Assembly: GCA_018882785.1 (NCBI GenBank)
Contig: VERI01000016.1
Location: 1-37,485, forward strand
Direction of reading: 5' to 3'
DNA from: Burkholderiaceae bacterium
Lineage (GTDB): Bacteria; Pseudomonadota; Gammaproteobacteria; Burkholderiales; Burkholderiaceae_A
DNA length: 37,485 nucleotides
In this document: one piece after another, positions 19,296 through 27,438 of the stretch
Layout: each line of letters opens with the position of its first letter
How positions within the stretch are numbered: position 1 is the first letter of the stretch
Made by a program: the position numbers and the translations under genes
Notes under the pieces: model-generated
Databases searched by the model: none
What the model was told of the DNA's origin: nothing
What the model saw: the letters and a program-made list of their open reading frames with translations, nothing else

Positions 19296-19994
19296 ATGAC
19301 AAAGGTCGCAATTGTTACCGCCGCCGGGCGGGGTATCGGTGCCGGGGTAGCCAAGGAGTTACGACACCGCGGATATGAACTGGCCCTCATGTCCCCATCT
19401 GATGGAAGCCTTGCCTTAGCCAAGGAACTGGGCGGCATCGGTCTCAAGGGGTCCGTCGCGAACCCAGAAGCTCTCGCCGAATTGGTGAAGCAGGCACTGG
19501 GCAAGTGGGGCCGCGTTGATGCCGTCGTGAATCACACAGGCCATCCACCGAAAGGTGACTTGTTGGAGATTTCCGCAAAGGATTGGCAGGTCGGTCATGA
19601 CATGCTTCTTTTTCCGGTGATTGAACTGGCACGGCTTGTTACTCCAACCATGTTGACGCAAGGATCCGGCGCGTTTGTGAATATTACGACCTTCGCGGCA
19701 TATGAGCCCTCTCTGGCGTTTCCGGTCTCCTGCACCTACCGTGCCGCGATCGGCGCATTTACTAAGCTATATGCCGACCGATATGCCGCCCAGGGAATTC
19801 GAATGAATGCGGTGCTGCCTGGATTTACCGACAGCCTTCAACATAAACCAGAGACGATGAACAGTATTCCCATGAAGCGAATCGGCAATGTGTCAGAAAT
19901 TGCAAAAACCGTTGCGTTTCTTCTCTCCGAGGATGCCGGCTATATCACGGGACAGAGTCTTCGCGTGGATGGCGGTATAGCTCGGCATATATGA
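19296..19994 (+). CDS. SDR-family protein with an altered active site
   Basis: A 232-residue Rossmann-fold short-chain dehydrogenase/reductase. The NAD(P) motif TAAGRGIG (about 8-15), NHTG in place of NNAG (79-82) and the C-terminal ITGQSLRVDGG are clear. The catalytic YxxxK motif is not intact: the aligned segment is CTYRAAIGAFTK, with Tyr148 but Ile152 where Lys is expected. The protein may still bind cofactor yet catalyse differently or not at all. No signal peptide, so cytoplasmic. It lies 12 nt after the hydrolase gene. Confidence 0.88.
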   Translation: MTKVAIVTAAGRGIGAGVAKELRHRGYELALMSPSDGSLALAKELGGIGLKGSVANPEALAELVKQALGKWGRVDAVVNHTGHPPKGDLLEISAKDWQVGHDMLLFPVIELARLVTPTMLTQGSGAFVNITTFAAYEPSLAFPVSCTYRAAIGAFTKLYADRYAAQGIRMNAVLPGFTDSLQHKPETMNSIPMKRIGNVSEIAKTVAFLLSEDAGYITGQSLRVDGGIARHI

Positions 19995-20016
19995 TTAACA
20001 CAAAGGAGAATAAGTG

Positions 20017-20802
20017 ATGGATCGACAGAAACGAAAAACTCTTCAGATGGGTCTTCTTGCAGCGGGCGGAGGCCTTTCGGTTCTTAGTCCTGCACAGGCC
20101 TCGACAACAAAATCTCCATTTACTGTCAGACCCATCACGATTCCCATTGCGGGCACTGATGAGGTTTTTCCGGTCCGAAGAATTTATTGTATCGGAAGGA
20201 ATTACGCTGCACATGCAAGAGAGATGGGGTCCGATCCGACGCGTGAGCCTCCATTCTTCTTTCAGAAACCAACCGATGCCATTCAGTTTGTTCCTCTTGG
20301 GGTGACCGCTGATCATCCCTATCCATCGCTTACAAAAAACTATCACTATGAGGTCGAGCTGGTCGTCGCCCTTAAATCTGGCGGAAAAAATATTCCCATG
20401 AATCGGGCGCTTGACTGCGTCTATGGCTATGCGGTTGGGCTTGATATGACACGACGCGACTTACAGCGCATGATGGGTGACCAGAAAAAGCCCTGGGAGA
20501 TTGGAAAATCATTTGATCAGTCAGCGCCGATTGGCCCGCTTTATCCGGCCAGTCGAATAGGCCACTTTCAACAAGAAAAGATCTCCCTATCGGTTAACGG
20601 AGAGACCAAGCAAAACGCCTCCCTGGCCCATATGATTTGGTCGGTTGCCGAACAGATCACCAAGATATCCGAGGCAAACGAGCTGTTTGCGGGCGATATC
20701 ATTTACACAGGAACACCAGAGAATGTGGGCCCTGTCGTTAAAGGGGATGTAATTGTGTGCAAGATTGATCGGCTGCCCGATCTGTCTATTAAGATTGTAT
20801 GA
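20017..20802 (+). CDS. Exported fumarylacetoacetate hydrolase (FAH)-family protein
   Basis: A 261-residue protein. The FAH fold is marked by IYCIGRNYAAHAREMG, PFFFQKPTDAI, YHYEVELVVAL with the metal-binding Glu residues, GKSFDQSAPIGP and GDIIYTGTPENVGPV. Family members hydrolyse or decarboxylate beta-diketo acids or isomerise them. Unusually, it begins with a signal-like stretch: basic RQKRKTLQ, then MGLLAAGGGLSVLSPAQA, resembling a Tat signal with a Lys-Arg pair. This would place a normally cytoplasmic enzyme in the periplasm. AGGAG lies 8 nt before ATG 20017; a GTG three bases earlier is less well spaced. It overlaps the next gene by 4 nt. Confidence 0.88.
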   Translation: MDRQKRKTLQMGLLAAGGGLSVLSPAQASTTKSPFTVRPITIPIAGTDEVFPVRRIYCIGRNYAAHAREMGSDPTREPPFFFQKPTDAIQFVPLGVTADHPYPSLTKNYHYEVELVVALKSGGKNIPMNRALDCVYGYAVGLDMTRRDLQRMMGDQKKPWEIGKSFDQSAPIGPLYPASRIGHFQQEKISLSVNGETKQNASLAHMIWSVAEQITKISEANELFAGDIIYTGTPENVGPVVKGDVIVCKIDRLPDLSIKIV

Positions 20803-21779
20803 AGGCTTATATGCTTCAGAGCCTTACCTTCGTTGCCGTTATTCTCTGCTCCATTACATCCGTTAGCGCAGAGGAAATTGGCTATCCCTCCAAGCCCATT
20901 ACGTTTGTTGTGCCGTACGGAGTCGGAGGCAGTGCCGATCAGCGGGCAAGGCAGTTTGGTCAGAAAATGTCCCAGGCATTCAAACAGCCCGTCATCATCG
21001 ACAATAAGGCTGGCGCGGGCGGCAACATCGGAACGGAATTTATCTCCAGAGCAGCCCCCGACGGCTACACGATCGGAATGGGCAATTTTGCTCCGCTTGC
21101 GATTAATAAAACCTTGTTTGGAAATCTGCGCTACGACCCTGAGCGGGATCTCGTGCCAGTCATGCTCATTGAAAAGGGTCCCCTTGTTCTCGTTGTTCAC
21201 CCCAGCTCACCTTATAAGAGCGTGCAGGACATTATCAAGGCAGCAAAAGCCCGTCCCGGAACACTTACCTTTTCCTCCGGAGGTATCGGGGGCACCCATC
21301 AGTTATCAGCGGAGCTATTTAAACAAAGCGCCGGTATTGACATGATTCATGTGCCCTATAAAAGTGGTGCAGCCGGGCTAGCCGATCTAATGGCGGGAAG
21401 CGTAGATCTTATGTTTGACCAGATGTATTCCGCAGTGCCCGGTATCAAGGGCGGAAAACTTCGGCCTCTCGCGATAACCAGCAAAAAACGCTCCCCGCTC
21501 CTTCCGGAGGTGCCATCTTTTGCGGAGCTTGGTTACCCAAAAATCGAGGTCTTGAACTGGCAGGGAATCGTCGCCCCCAAAGGCACGCCGAAGGCGATCG
21601 TTGAAAAACTCAACAAAGCGGCCAACGAGGCGCTCCGGGATCCGCAGATTCGCGAAATTTTGTTGTCCCAAGGCAATCAGATCGGCGGCGGTACACCAGA
21701 AGAGTTCTCAGCCCTGATCCGGGCTGAGTCCGAGAAATGGAGCCCTGTTATTAAGACGGCAAATATGCGACCGGATTAG
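20799..21779 (+). CDS. Bug-family (TctC-like) solute-binding protein
   Basis: A 326-residue periplasmic receptor of the tripartite tricarboxylate transporter type. After a signal peptide ending near SVSA (residue 24) come the family blocks YPSKPITFVVPYGVGGSAD, NKAGAGGNIGTEFISRAAPD, GTHQLSAELFKQ and HVPYKSGAAGLADLMAG. The first binds the carboxylate of the ligand in known members. It shares ATGA with the FAH gene and so belongs to the operon. No TctA or TctB membrane gene is present in the window, so it is an orphan receptor here. Ligand unknown. Confidence 0.93.
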   Translation: MKAYMLQSLTFVAVILCSITSVSAEEIGYPSKPITFVVPYGVGGSADQRARQFGQKMSQAFKQPVIIDNKAGAGGNIGTEFISRAAPDGYTIGMGNFAPLAINKTLFGNLRYDPERDLVPVMLIEKGPLVLVVHPSSPYKSVQDIIKAAKARPGTLTFSSGGIGGTHQLSAELFKQSAGIDMIHVPYKSGAAGLADLMAGSVDLMFDQMYSAVPGIKGGKLRPLAITSKKRSPLLPEVPSFAELGYPKIEVLNWQGIVAPKGTPKAIVEKLNKAANEALRDPQIREILLSQGNQIGGGTPEEFSALIRAESEKWSPVIKTANMRPD

Positions 21780-21803
21780 CGACCGCCCCATCCAGCGCAG
21801 CAG

Positions 21804-22787
21804 TTACTCAACAGACATTGCTGCAGCCTTCGCTACTTTTCCAAGACGCTCATATTCGGATGCCACGAGCTTTGCGAGAGCCTCGGGGGTTGACCCTTCG
21901 GGGGTAAATCCACTTTTGATCAGCTTTGCTTTTACCTCTGGATCCGCAAGTGCCTCGCTAAAGGCCTGTGATAAGCGAAGCGACACTTTGGGGTCTAACC
22001 CGGCCGGTCCGAAAACGCCAAACCACGGATCTACTCCATACCCTTTTAATCCTGTCTCGGCCAAGGTCGGAACATCTGGGAGCGCTGTCGATCTTGATTT
22101 TCCTGCCACCGCCAGCGCACGAAGTTTACCCGCCTGTATGTGCGGCAGACTTGCAGGCAGGTTATCAAACATAACCAACAAATGCCCACCGAGCATGTCT
22201 GCGATCGCTGGGCCACTGCCCTTATATGCCACATGGGTGAGATCTACACCTGTCATCTGCGAAAACATGGCACCCGCTAAATGCATCGAGGTGCCCGCAC
22301 CCGCGGTCCCATACGTAGTGCCGGGATTAGATTTGGCATAGGCAGTGAATTCTTGAACGTTTCGGGCAGAGATCCGGTCCGGGGCCACCGTTAACACGAT
22401 CGTCGAATAGCCCAGCAGACTAACCGCAGTAAAGTCCTTACGAGGATCAAATGTCATCTGCCGATAAATATGGGGATTTAAGGCATTCGTGGAGATCGCA
22501 CCAAAACCAATTGTGTAGCCATCAGGCGCGGACTTGGCGACGACTCCCATGCCAATATTGCCTCCCGCCCCGGGCCGATTTTCCACAACCACTGGCTGGC
22601 CAAGCTTTCTTCCGACATACTCGCCCGTGACTCGCGCGACCAAATCAGTTGTTCCGCCCGTCAGGTAAGGCACAATAAACTTAATCGGTTTTGTGGGCCA
22701 TTGGGTGTCTTGTGCCAGAGCAAACTGAGGTGCGACAACACCACAAAAGGCAAGCGCAAAAATACGACGACGTATGCTGCAACTCAT
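21804..22787 (-). CDS. Bug-family (TctC-like) solute-binding protein, second copy
   Basis: A 327-residue periplasmic receptor. The start is ATG 22787, preceded by GGGAGA, with signal peptide SCSIRRRIFALAFCGVV to FALA. Family blocks include WPTKPIKFIVPYLTGGTTD, NRPGAGGNIGMGVVAKSAPD, GTSMHLAGAMFSQMTG and HVAYKGSGPAIADMLGG. It is convergent with the first Bug gene and clearly different from it in sequence, so the two probably bind different carboxylates. A palindrome (22813-22830) just upstream may control it. Confidence 0.93.
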   Translation of the reverse strand: MSCSIRRRIFALAFCGVVAPQFALAQDTQWPTKPIKFIVPYLTGGTTDLVARVTGEYVGRKLGQPVVVENRPGAGGNIGMGVVAKSAPDGYTIGFGAISTNALNPHIYRQMTFDPRKDFTAVSLLGYSTIVLTVAPDRISARNVQEFTAYAKSNPGTTYGTAGAGTSMHLAGAMFSQMTGVDLTHVAYKGSGPAIADMLGGHLLVMFDNLPASLPHIQAGKLRALAVAGKSRSTALPDVPTLAETGLKGYGVDPWFGVFGPAGLDPKVSLRLSQAFSEALADPEVKAKLIKSGFTPEGSTPEALAKLVASEYERLGKVAKAAAMSVE

Positions 22788-22812
22788 TATTGTCTCCCTG
22801 AAAAGTCGTTGT

Positions 22813-22830
22813 GCTACCCTGCAGTGTAGC
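22813..22830. promoter_or_regulatory. Palindrome between the Bug and EamA genes
   Basis: GCTACCCTGCAGTGTAGC is an 18-bp palindrome with one mismatched pair, centred on CTGCAG, 26 bp before the Bug start codon. It probably overlaps the Bug promoter and could be an operator. Confidence 0.4.
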
Positions 22831-22889
22831 GTGACAGTATTCTCTAAAGTCAGCCCACGACAGCCCATCATCTCAAAGTTATCTCAGAC

Positions 22890-23768
22890 ATGCGCGTGCA
22901 AGATCTTTTCTGGTTAATCGCACTTGCAGCGATCTGGGGGGCTTCTTTTGTATTCATGAAGGTAGCGTCCCCCGTTCTGGGTGCCGCCTATCTGGCCGAG
23001 GGGCGAACCCTATTTGCCGCTATTTTCCTGTCTGGTCTTGCATTTTTTCTAAGAAAAAATACTGTGCTACTCGGCCAATGGCGTCACTACATGCAGATTG
23101 GTTTTTTCAACTCGGCGCTGCCGTTTGTCTGCCTGGGCTATGCCGCAGCCACACTCACCATGTCTCAGATTGCTATCCTGAACTCCACTGCTCCGCTGTG
23201 GGGATTTATGATCGGCCTACTGCTCAAAAATGAGCGCTTTAAACTCAGCCGCGGTGTCGGGCTGCTGCTGGGGGTGATCGGTGTGTTGGTGCTTGTTGGC
23301 GGGGACAAGTCATTTGCAAATCCCAGTACCCATTTGCCGATCATTGCCAGTCTTATTTCTGCATTCTCGTATGGCGTTGCATCCAATCTTGCCCGCAAAC
23401 AAACAAGTATCGAGCCGTTTGATCATGCCCACGGTAGCATGTGGGCGGCCTCTGTACTGCTGATTCCGGTATTGTTTTTTATCCCCATGAAGGGGGAGCC
23501 CACGGGCATTACGATCTCAGCCCTGGTGGCGATCGGCGTACTCTGCAGCGGAATCGCTTATTTGATCTATTTTCGACTGATTAAGAATGCGGGGCCGACT
23601 TCGGCGCTGGCAGTTATTTTTTTAATCCCCGCATTCACGGCACTGTACGGCATGGTACTTTTTGACGAACCCATCTCGCTGAGTGCAATTGTCGGCATGG
23701 GAATTATTCTGCTTGGTACTTTACTTGTAACTGGTACGATCTTTCGTTCCCCTCAACCCCCCCATTAG
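22890..23768 (+). CDS. EamA/DMT-family transporter
   Basis: A 292-residue inner membrane protein with about ten hydrophobic helices in two repeated halves. The first half begins WLIALAAIWGASFVFMKVA, the typical EamA opening; the second half has SGIAYLIYFRLIKNAGPTSA followed by LFDEPISLSAIVGMGIILLG. Such proteins export metabolites or amino acids; the substrate is not predictable. It is divergent from the second Bug gene with 102 bp between. Confidence 0.93.
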   Translation: MRVQDLFWLIALAAIWGASFVFMKVASPVLGAAYLAEGRTLFAAIFLSGLAFFLRKNTVLLGQWRHYMQIGFFNSALPFVCLGYAAATLTMSQIAILNSTAPLWGFMIGLLLKNERFKLSRGVGLLLGVIGVLVLVGGDKSFANPSTHLPIIASLISAFSYGVASNLARKQTSIEPFDHAHGSMWAASVLLIPVLFFIPMKGEPTGITISALVAIGVLCSGIAYLIYFRLIKNAGPTSALAVIFLIPAFTALYGMVLFDEPISLSAIVGMGIILLGTLLVTGTIFRSPQPPH

Positions 23769-23803
23769 CCGTCCGCTGTCCTTACAAGCCCCAGGAGTTC
23801 GAC

Positions 23804-25375
23804 ATGAGCCGATCTGCCAGCAACAATACGCCAAAGACTGTTATTGCTACCCCATACAGCAACGATTATCGAATTGATGTTCTGATCGAGGGGCGAGAGA
23901 AAAGCTGGAATCCAAGCGGGAACACATCTGCGGCAACGTCGTTAACTTATAGTTTTGCGAAGGTTCCCGCTTATCTTGAAGAAGACGAACTGGCAGATGA
24001 ATTGACGGCAAAGTTCACCGAATTTACGGCCGCCCAAAAGACTGCCGTGCGCGGATTTCTCGAGCTGGCCAGCGCAATCGTTAACATTAATTTCTCTGAG
24101 GTCAGCGAAACCAATACAGATGCTACTCGCTACGGCCAGATTCGTATGGCCAATAATGAGCAGACGAGTGCAGGCTATGCCCTGATGCCATCAACCGACG
24201 GTCCATCCGCCGGCGATGTGTTTATCAGTAATGACACCATTACCTCGGCCTATGCCCGGGGCAGCTATGACTACGACACGCTTATTCATGAGGTCTCGCA
24301 TGCGATCGGCCTAAAACACCCTGGAAACTACAACGATGGCCAGGAGGCAAGCAGCGAGCCAGGAAACTACCTTGCAAGCAGCGAGGATTCCAAGACACTG
24401 AGTGTGGTGAGCTATGCGGAGCATCCTCAGGAGTTACAGCGTATCGATTTCGGTCCGTATGATCTCCTGGCACTGAACTATTTGTATGGACTAAGGCCCT
24501 ATAAAACGGACAATACAAATTACAGTTACAGCGATACGGTCGGGCAGCAGCTTCAGACCATGTATGACACGGGTGGCACCGACACGCTAAACCTCAGTCA
24601 GATCACCACATCCGCGACGATTGATCTAAATGGGGGAAAGTCCAGCAGCCTAGGCCGGACCTCTGAGGGTGCAACGTCACAAAACAATCTACAGATTGCG
24701 TTTGGCACTGAGATTGAATATGTGATCGGAACCAATCAGAGCGACCAGATCATCGGCAGTGGTGTTGCAAATCGATTCACTGGCGGCGGCGGCGATGACA
24801 TTCTCAATGGCGGCGGTGGTACGGATACTGCGGTATACCAAGGCAGTCGCTCGAATTACACCATCTCCGTTTCCTCATCATCTGCAACAGTAGCAAGCAA
24901 AGGTGGCTCCGAAGGCAGTGACACACTCACGAGTATCGAGCGGATCGGCTTTACCGATGTCAATGTCGCCCTAGATTTAAGCGGTATCAGCGGTAAGGCC
25001 TATCGGATATATAAGGCTGCCTTTAATCGTGACCCCATGAACGGCGATACCGGAGGGCTGGGCTATTGGATTGGCCAGATGGACCGCGGCATGGATATGC
25101 TGGAGGTTTCCTCCCGATTTATCGACTCGAATGAATTTCGAAGCCTGTATGGCAGCAATCCAACAAACGCCGAATTTCTAACCAAGGTCTATCAAAATGT
25201 TTTAGGGCGAAACCCGGAAGCGGAAGGGTACAACTGGTGGCTAAATCAGTTAAATACCAATCCTGAAAAAACCAAATCAAAAGTGTTGGCAGACTTTGCG
25301 GAGTCGGCAGAAAATCAGGCGGGGGTATTGAGTCTGATTGGATCGGGCATCACTTATGAGTTATGGGCGGGCTAA
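23804..25375 (+). CDS. M10 (serralysin-type) metalloprotease with RTX-like and DUF4214 regions
   Basis: A 523-residue protein without N-terminal signal peptide, as expected for type I secretion. The zinc site is LIHEVSHAIGLKHPG (His162, His166, His172, Glu163). The Met-turn of serralysins (IMSY) reads VVSY here (201-204), with Val in place of Met and Tyr204 kept. Residues about 300-340 carry a short glycine-aspartate RTX-like stretch (GGGGDDILNGGGGTD) that would bind calcium. A DUF4214 domain follows (AYRIYKAAFNRDPMN, FIDSNEFRSLYG, VYQNVLGRNPEAEGYNWWL). GGAG precedes ATG 23804. No ABC exporter genes are nearby. Confidence 0.88.
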   Translation: MSRSASNNTPKTVIATPYSNDYRIDVLIEGREKSWNPSGNTSAATSLTYSFAKVPAYLEEDELADELTAKFTEFTAAQKTAVRGFLELASAIVNINFSEVSETNTDATRYGQIRMANNEQTSAGYALMPSTDGPSAGDVFISNDTITSAYARGSYDYDTLIHEVSHAIGLKHPGNYNDGQEASSEPGNYLASSEDSKTLSVVSYAEHPQELQRIDFGPYDLLALNYLYGLRPYKTDNTNYSYSDTVGQQLQTMYDTGGTDTLNLSQITTSATIDLNGGKSSSLGRTSEGATSQNNLQIAFGTEIEYVIGTNQSDQIIGSGVANRFTGGGGDDILNGGGGTDTAVYQGSRSNYTISVSSSSATVASKGGSEGSDTLTSIERIGFTDVNVALDLSGISGKAYRIYKAAFNRDPMNGDTGGLGYWIGQMDRGMDMLEVSSRFIDSNEFRSLYGSNPTNAEFLTKVYQNVLGRNPEAEGYNWWLNQLNTNPEKTKSKVLADFAESAENQAGVLSLIGSGITYELWAG

Positions 25376-25387
25376 TTGCGGCCCGCC
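25366..25387. terminator. GC-rich hairpin between convergent genes
   Basis: GGCGGGC and GCCCGCC form a 7-bp stem with an 8-base loop spanning the protease stop codon. The gene on the other strand ends at 25395. There is no strong T run, so it may be a weak bidirectional terminator. Confidence 0.4.
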
Positions 25388-25394
25388 TGTTGCC

Positions 25395-25682
25395 TTACTC
25401 GACTCCAAAGAGTGTTAACCGCATCGCCTGAGATCTAATCGGAAGCAGGGCTGTGTATTCTGGGCTTGATGCCCATCGCTGGGCATCCGTACTGTTGGGG
25501 AATTCCAGCTCAACATAGGCCTCGAAATCGGCACAGCCCAAATCATTCCAGGGCATCATGCTTCGGGCACCCCGAAACACAATATTGCCTCCATAACGAC
25601 TCACCGTGCCGCCCACCTGTTCCCGATACTGCTCAAAGGCAGCAGGGTCCACAACCCGAATCAGTCCGATTACCTTCATCAT
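25395..25682 (-). CDS. DUF1330-like protein coupled to DAHP synthase
   Basis: A 95-residue protein of the dimeric alpha/beta barrel type, resembling DUF1330: GLIRVVDPAAFEQYREQVGG, RYGGNIVFRGARS and VELEFPNSTDAQRWASSPEY. Its ATG shares ATGA with the end of the DAHP synthase gene, so the two should be translated together. The role is unknown; the pairing suggests, but does not show, a link with aromatic synthesis. A second ATG three bases later is equally possible. Confidence 0.8.
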   Translation of the reverse strand: MMKVIGLIRVVDPAAFEQYREQVGGTVSRYGGNIVFRGARSMMPWNDLGCADFEAYVELEFPNSTDAQRWASSPEYTALLPIRSQAMRLTLFGVE

Positions 25683-26740
25683 GTCGATACTCCTTTCCTG
25701 CGGCCGTGCACGGCCTGCGCCAGACGGTCCAGAATTGGCACCGTCTGCGTAAAACTAAGACACGGATCTGTAATAGATACACCTGGCTTTAGTGGCTGTC
25801 CCGGCTCGAGATCTTGGCGGCCTTCGTGCAGATGGCTTTCGATCATCAGACCGATAATGCGTCGATCGCCGGATTCGATCTGCTCCGCCACTGTCTGGGC
25901 AACTTCGATCTGCCTCAGGAACTGCTTGCTGCTATTGGCGTGAGATACATCGATCATGACCTGTTCACGTAGTCCGGCAGATCGCAAAAGCTCTGCCGCA
26001 GTCTGAACGGATGCACGATCGTAGTTTGGGGTTTTACCCCCGCGTAAAATCACATGACAGTCACGATTGCCCAGCGTCTCAAAAATCGCACTCTGGCCAG
26101 ATTTGGTCATTCCAATAAATGCATGTTGGCTACGGGCCGCAAGAATTGCATCGACGGCTACCTTAATGCTGCCTTCGGTGCCGTTTTTAAATCCCACCGG
26201 GCATGACAATCCACTGGCCAACTGACGATGCGTCTGGCTCTCGGTTGTGCGGGCACCGATGGCACCCCAGCTGATCAGGTCACTGATGAATTGCGGGCTA
26301 AGCAGGTCAAGAAATTCGGTGCCCACCGCAAGACCAAGCGCCGATATTTCTAAAAGCAGCTTCCGGGCGAGTTCCAGGCCCTCGTTGATGGCATATGAAC
26401 CATCGAGATGCGGATCGTTGATATAGCCCTTCCAGCCCACCGTGGTGCGTGGTTTTTCAAAATACACACGCATGACGACGATGAGGTCTTCGGCAAGGCG
26501 ATCGGCTTGGGCCCGAAGAAGCTGGGCGTATTCCATCGCCTGCGAATGGTCATGAATTGAGCATGGTCCCACCACGACCACAAGCCGATCATCCTGGCCG
26601 GCGAGGACCTGTGAGATCGCTGCACGGGCGGCCGCAACGGCGTTCTGAACTGATGCCGAAGCGGGAAGTTTCTCCAGAAGAATCTGGGGGGAAATCAGCG
26701 GCTTGATTGCCCCGATTCTTAGATCATCACAGTTGCTCAT
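25679..26740 (-). CDS. aroG: 3-deoxy-7-phosphoheptulonate (DAHP) synthase, class I
   Basis: Joins phosphoenolpyruvate and erythrose 4-phosphate, the first step of the shikimate pathway. The 353-residue protein has the usual AroF/G/H length. Motifs are VVVGPCSIHDHSQAMEYA, MRVYFEKPRTTVGWKG, GARTTESQTHRQLASGLSCP, FKNGTEGS, ILRGGKTPNYD and DVSHANSSKQ, which hold the PEP, metal and sugar-phosphate ligands. The N-terminal extension (IKPLISPQILLEKLP) is where feedback inhibitors bind in characterised isoenzymes; which amino acid inhibits this one cannot be told. Start ATG 26740. Confidence 0.95.
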   Translation of the reverse strand: MSNCDDLRIGAIKPLISPQILLEKLPASASVQNAVAAARAAISQVLAGQDDRLVVVVGPCSIHDHSQAMEYAQLLRAQADRLAEDLIVVMRVYFEKPRTTVGWKGYINDPHLDGSYAINEGLELARKLLLEISALGLAVGTEFLDLLSPQFISDLISWGAIGARTTESQTHRQLASGLSCPVGFKNGTEGSIKVAVDAILAARSQHAFIGMTKSGQSAIFETLGNRDCHVILRGGKTPNYDRASVQTAAELLRSAGLREQVMIDVSHANSSKQFLRQIEVAQTVAEQIESGDRRIIGLMIESHLHEGRQDLEPGQPLKPGVSITDPCLSFTQTVPILDRLAQAVHGRRKGVST

Positions 26741-26807
26741 AGCCTGATGTTAAACGATCATTCGGGGTTAAGATTTCACTCAGTCCCAACACAGAAGGAG
26801 CAACTGT

Positions 26808-26911
26808 ATGACCCCCGATATTCCACAAAAGGCGCCCTATCCTGTCACCCTTGAGGCTGCAAAATGAGTGCAAAAAAACCTTTTTGCGATGGAACCTATA
26901 GCAAGCTTTAA
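26808..26911 (+). pseudogene. Decayed CDGSH iron-sulfur protein gene
   Basis: With a good ribosome site (AGAAGGAG) the frame from ATG 26808 encodes MTPDIPQKAPYPVTLEAAK and then stops. This matches the N-terminus of small CDGSH-type proteins as I know them. Overlapping by ATGA, a second frame (26864-26911) encodes MSAKKPFCDGTYSKL, which matches their C-terminus. About 40 residues between are missing, including the first cluster motif, and the remaining CDGTY lacks the His ligand. The gene appears to have suffered an internal deletion and frame change. It lies 3 nt before the lipoprotein gene. Confidence 0.7.
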
Positions 26912-26914
26912 GCC

Positions 26915-27430
26915 ATGACATCCCGTAATTCGACAAAACAATGGTTTCGGCAGCTGCAGACCATCGGTCTGCTGGGCATCGTCTTGCTGGTGAACGGCTG
27001 CGCGGGCTATGGTCCAAACGACCAGTTCATCGGTAAGGGCCGCACAGAGGTGATTGCGCTTCTTGGCGCACCCACAGGTGAGCGGCCAATTGCGGCCGGA
27101 ACCCTGCTCGAATATGCGCGGGGACCCTATGGCAAGCACACCTATTTCATTACCCTAAACCCTGTTGGCTCGGTCGTGAAATGGGAACAGGTACTGACCG
27201 AGGAGAACTTCGCCAAGATTAAACCGGGCATGTCCAAACAGCAGGTGATATCCATTATCGGCAAATCATTCGAGGTAATGGGGCTGGCCCGCGAACGCGG
27301 TGAAGTCTGGTCTTATCGCTATGCGACACCGTTTTGCATCTGGTATCAGATTGAGTTCACCAAAGAAGGAACCATCCGCTCTGCGGGAGAGGGTATGCCG
27401 CCAGAATGCAATATCGACTCAGCCCCCTAA
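26915..27430 (+). CDS. BamE/SmpA-like outer membrane lipoprotein
   Basis: A 171-residue lipoprotein: signal helix GLLGIVLLVNGC with the lipidated Cys29. The mature part has two copies of the small BamE/SmpA/OmlA-type motif: GKGRTEVIALLGAPTGERP and IKPGMSKQQVISIIGKSFEV. It is not the canonical BamE, which is shorter and has a single motif, so a related envelope role is the safest reading. It is followed 8 nt later by a cytochrome gene on the same strand. Confidence 0.75.
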   Translation: MTSRNSTKQWFRQLQTIGLLGIVLLVNGCAGYGPNDQFIGKGRTEVIALLGAPTGERPIAAGTLLEYARGPYGKHTYFITLNPVGSVVKWEQVLTEENFAKIKPGMSKQQVISIIGKSFEVMGLARERGEVWSYRYATPFCIWYQIEFTKEGTIRSAGEGMPPECNIDSAP

Positions 27431-27438
27431 GGAGTCCC

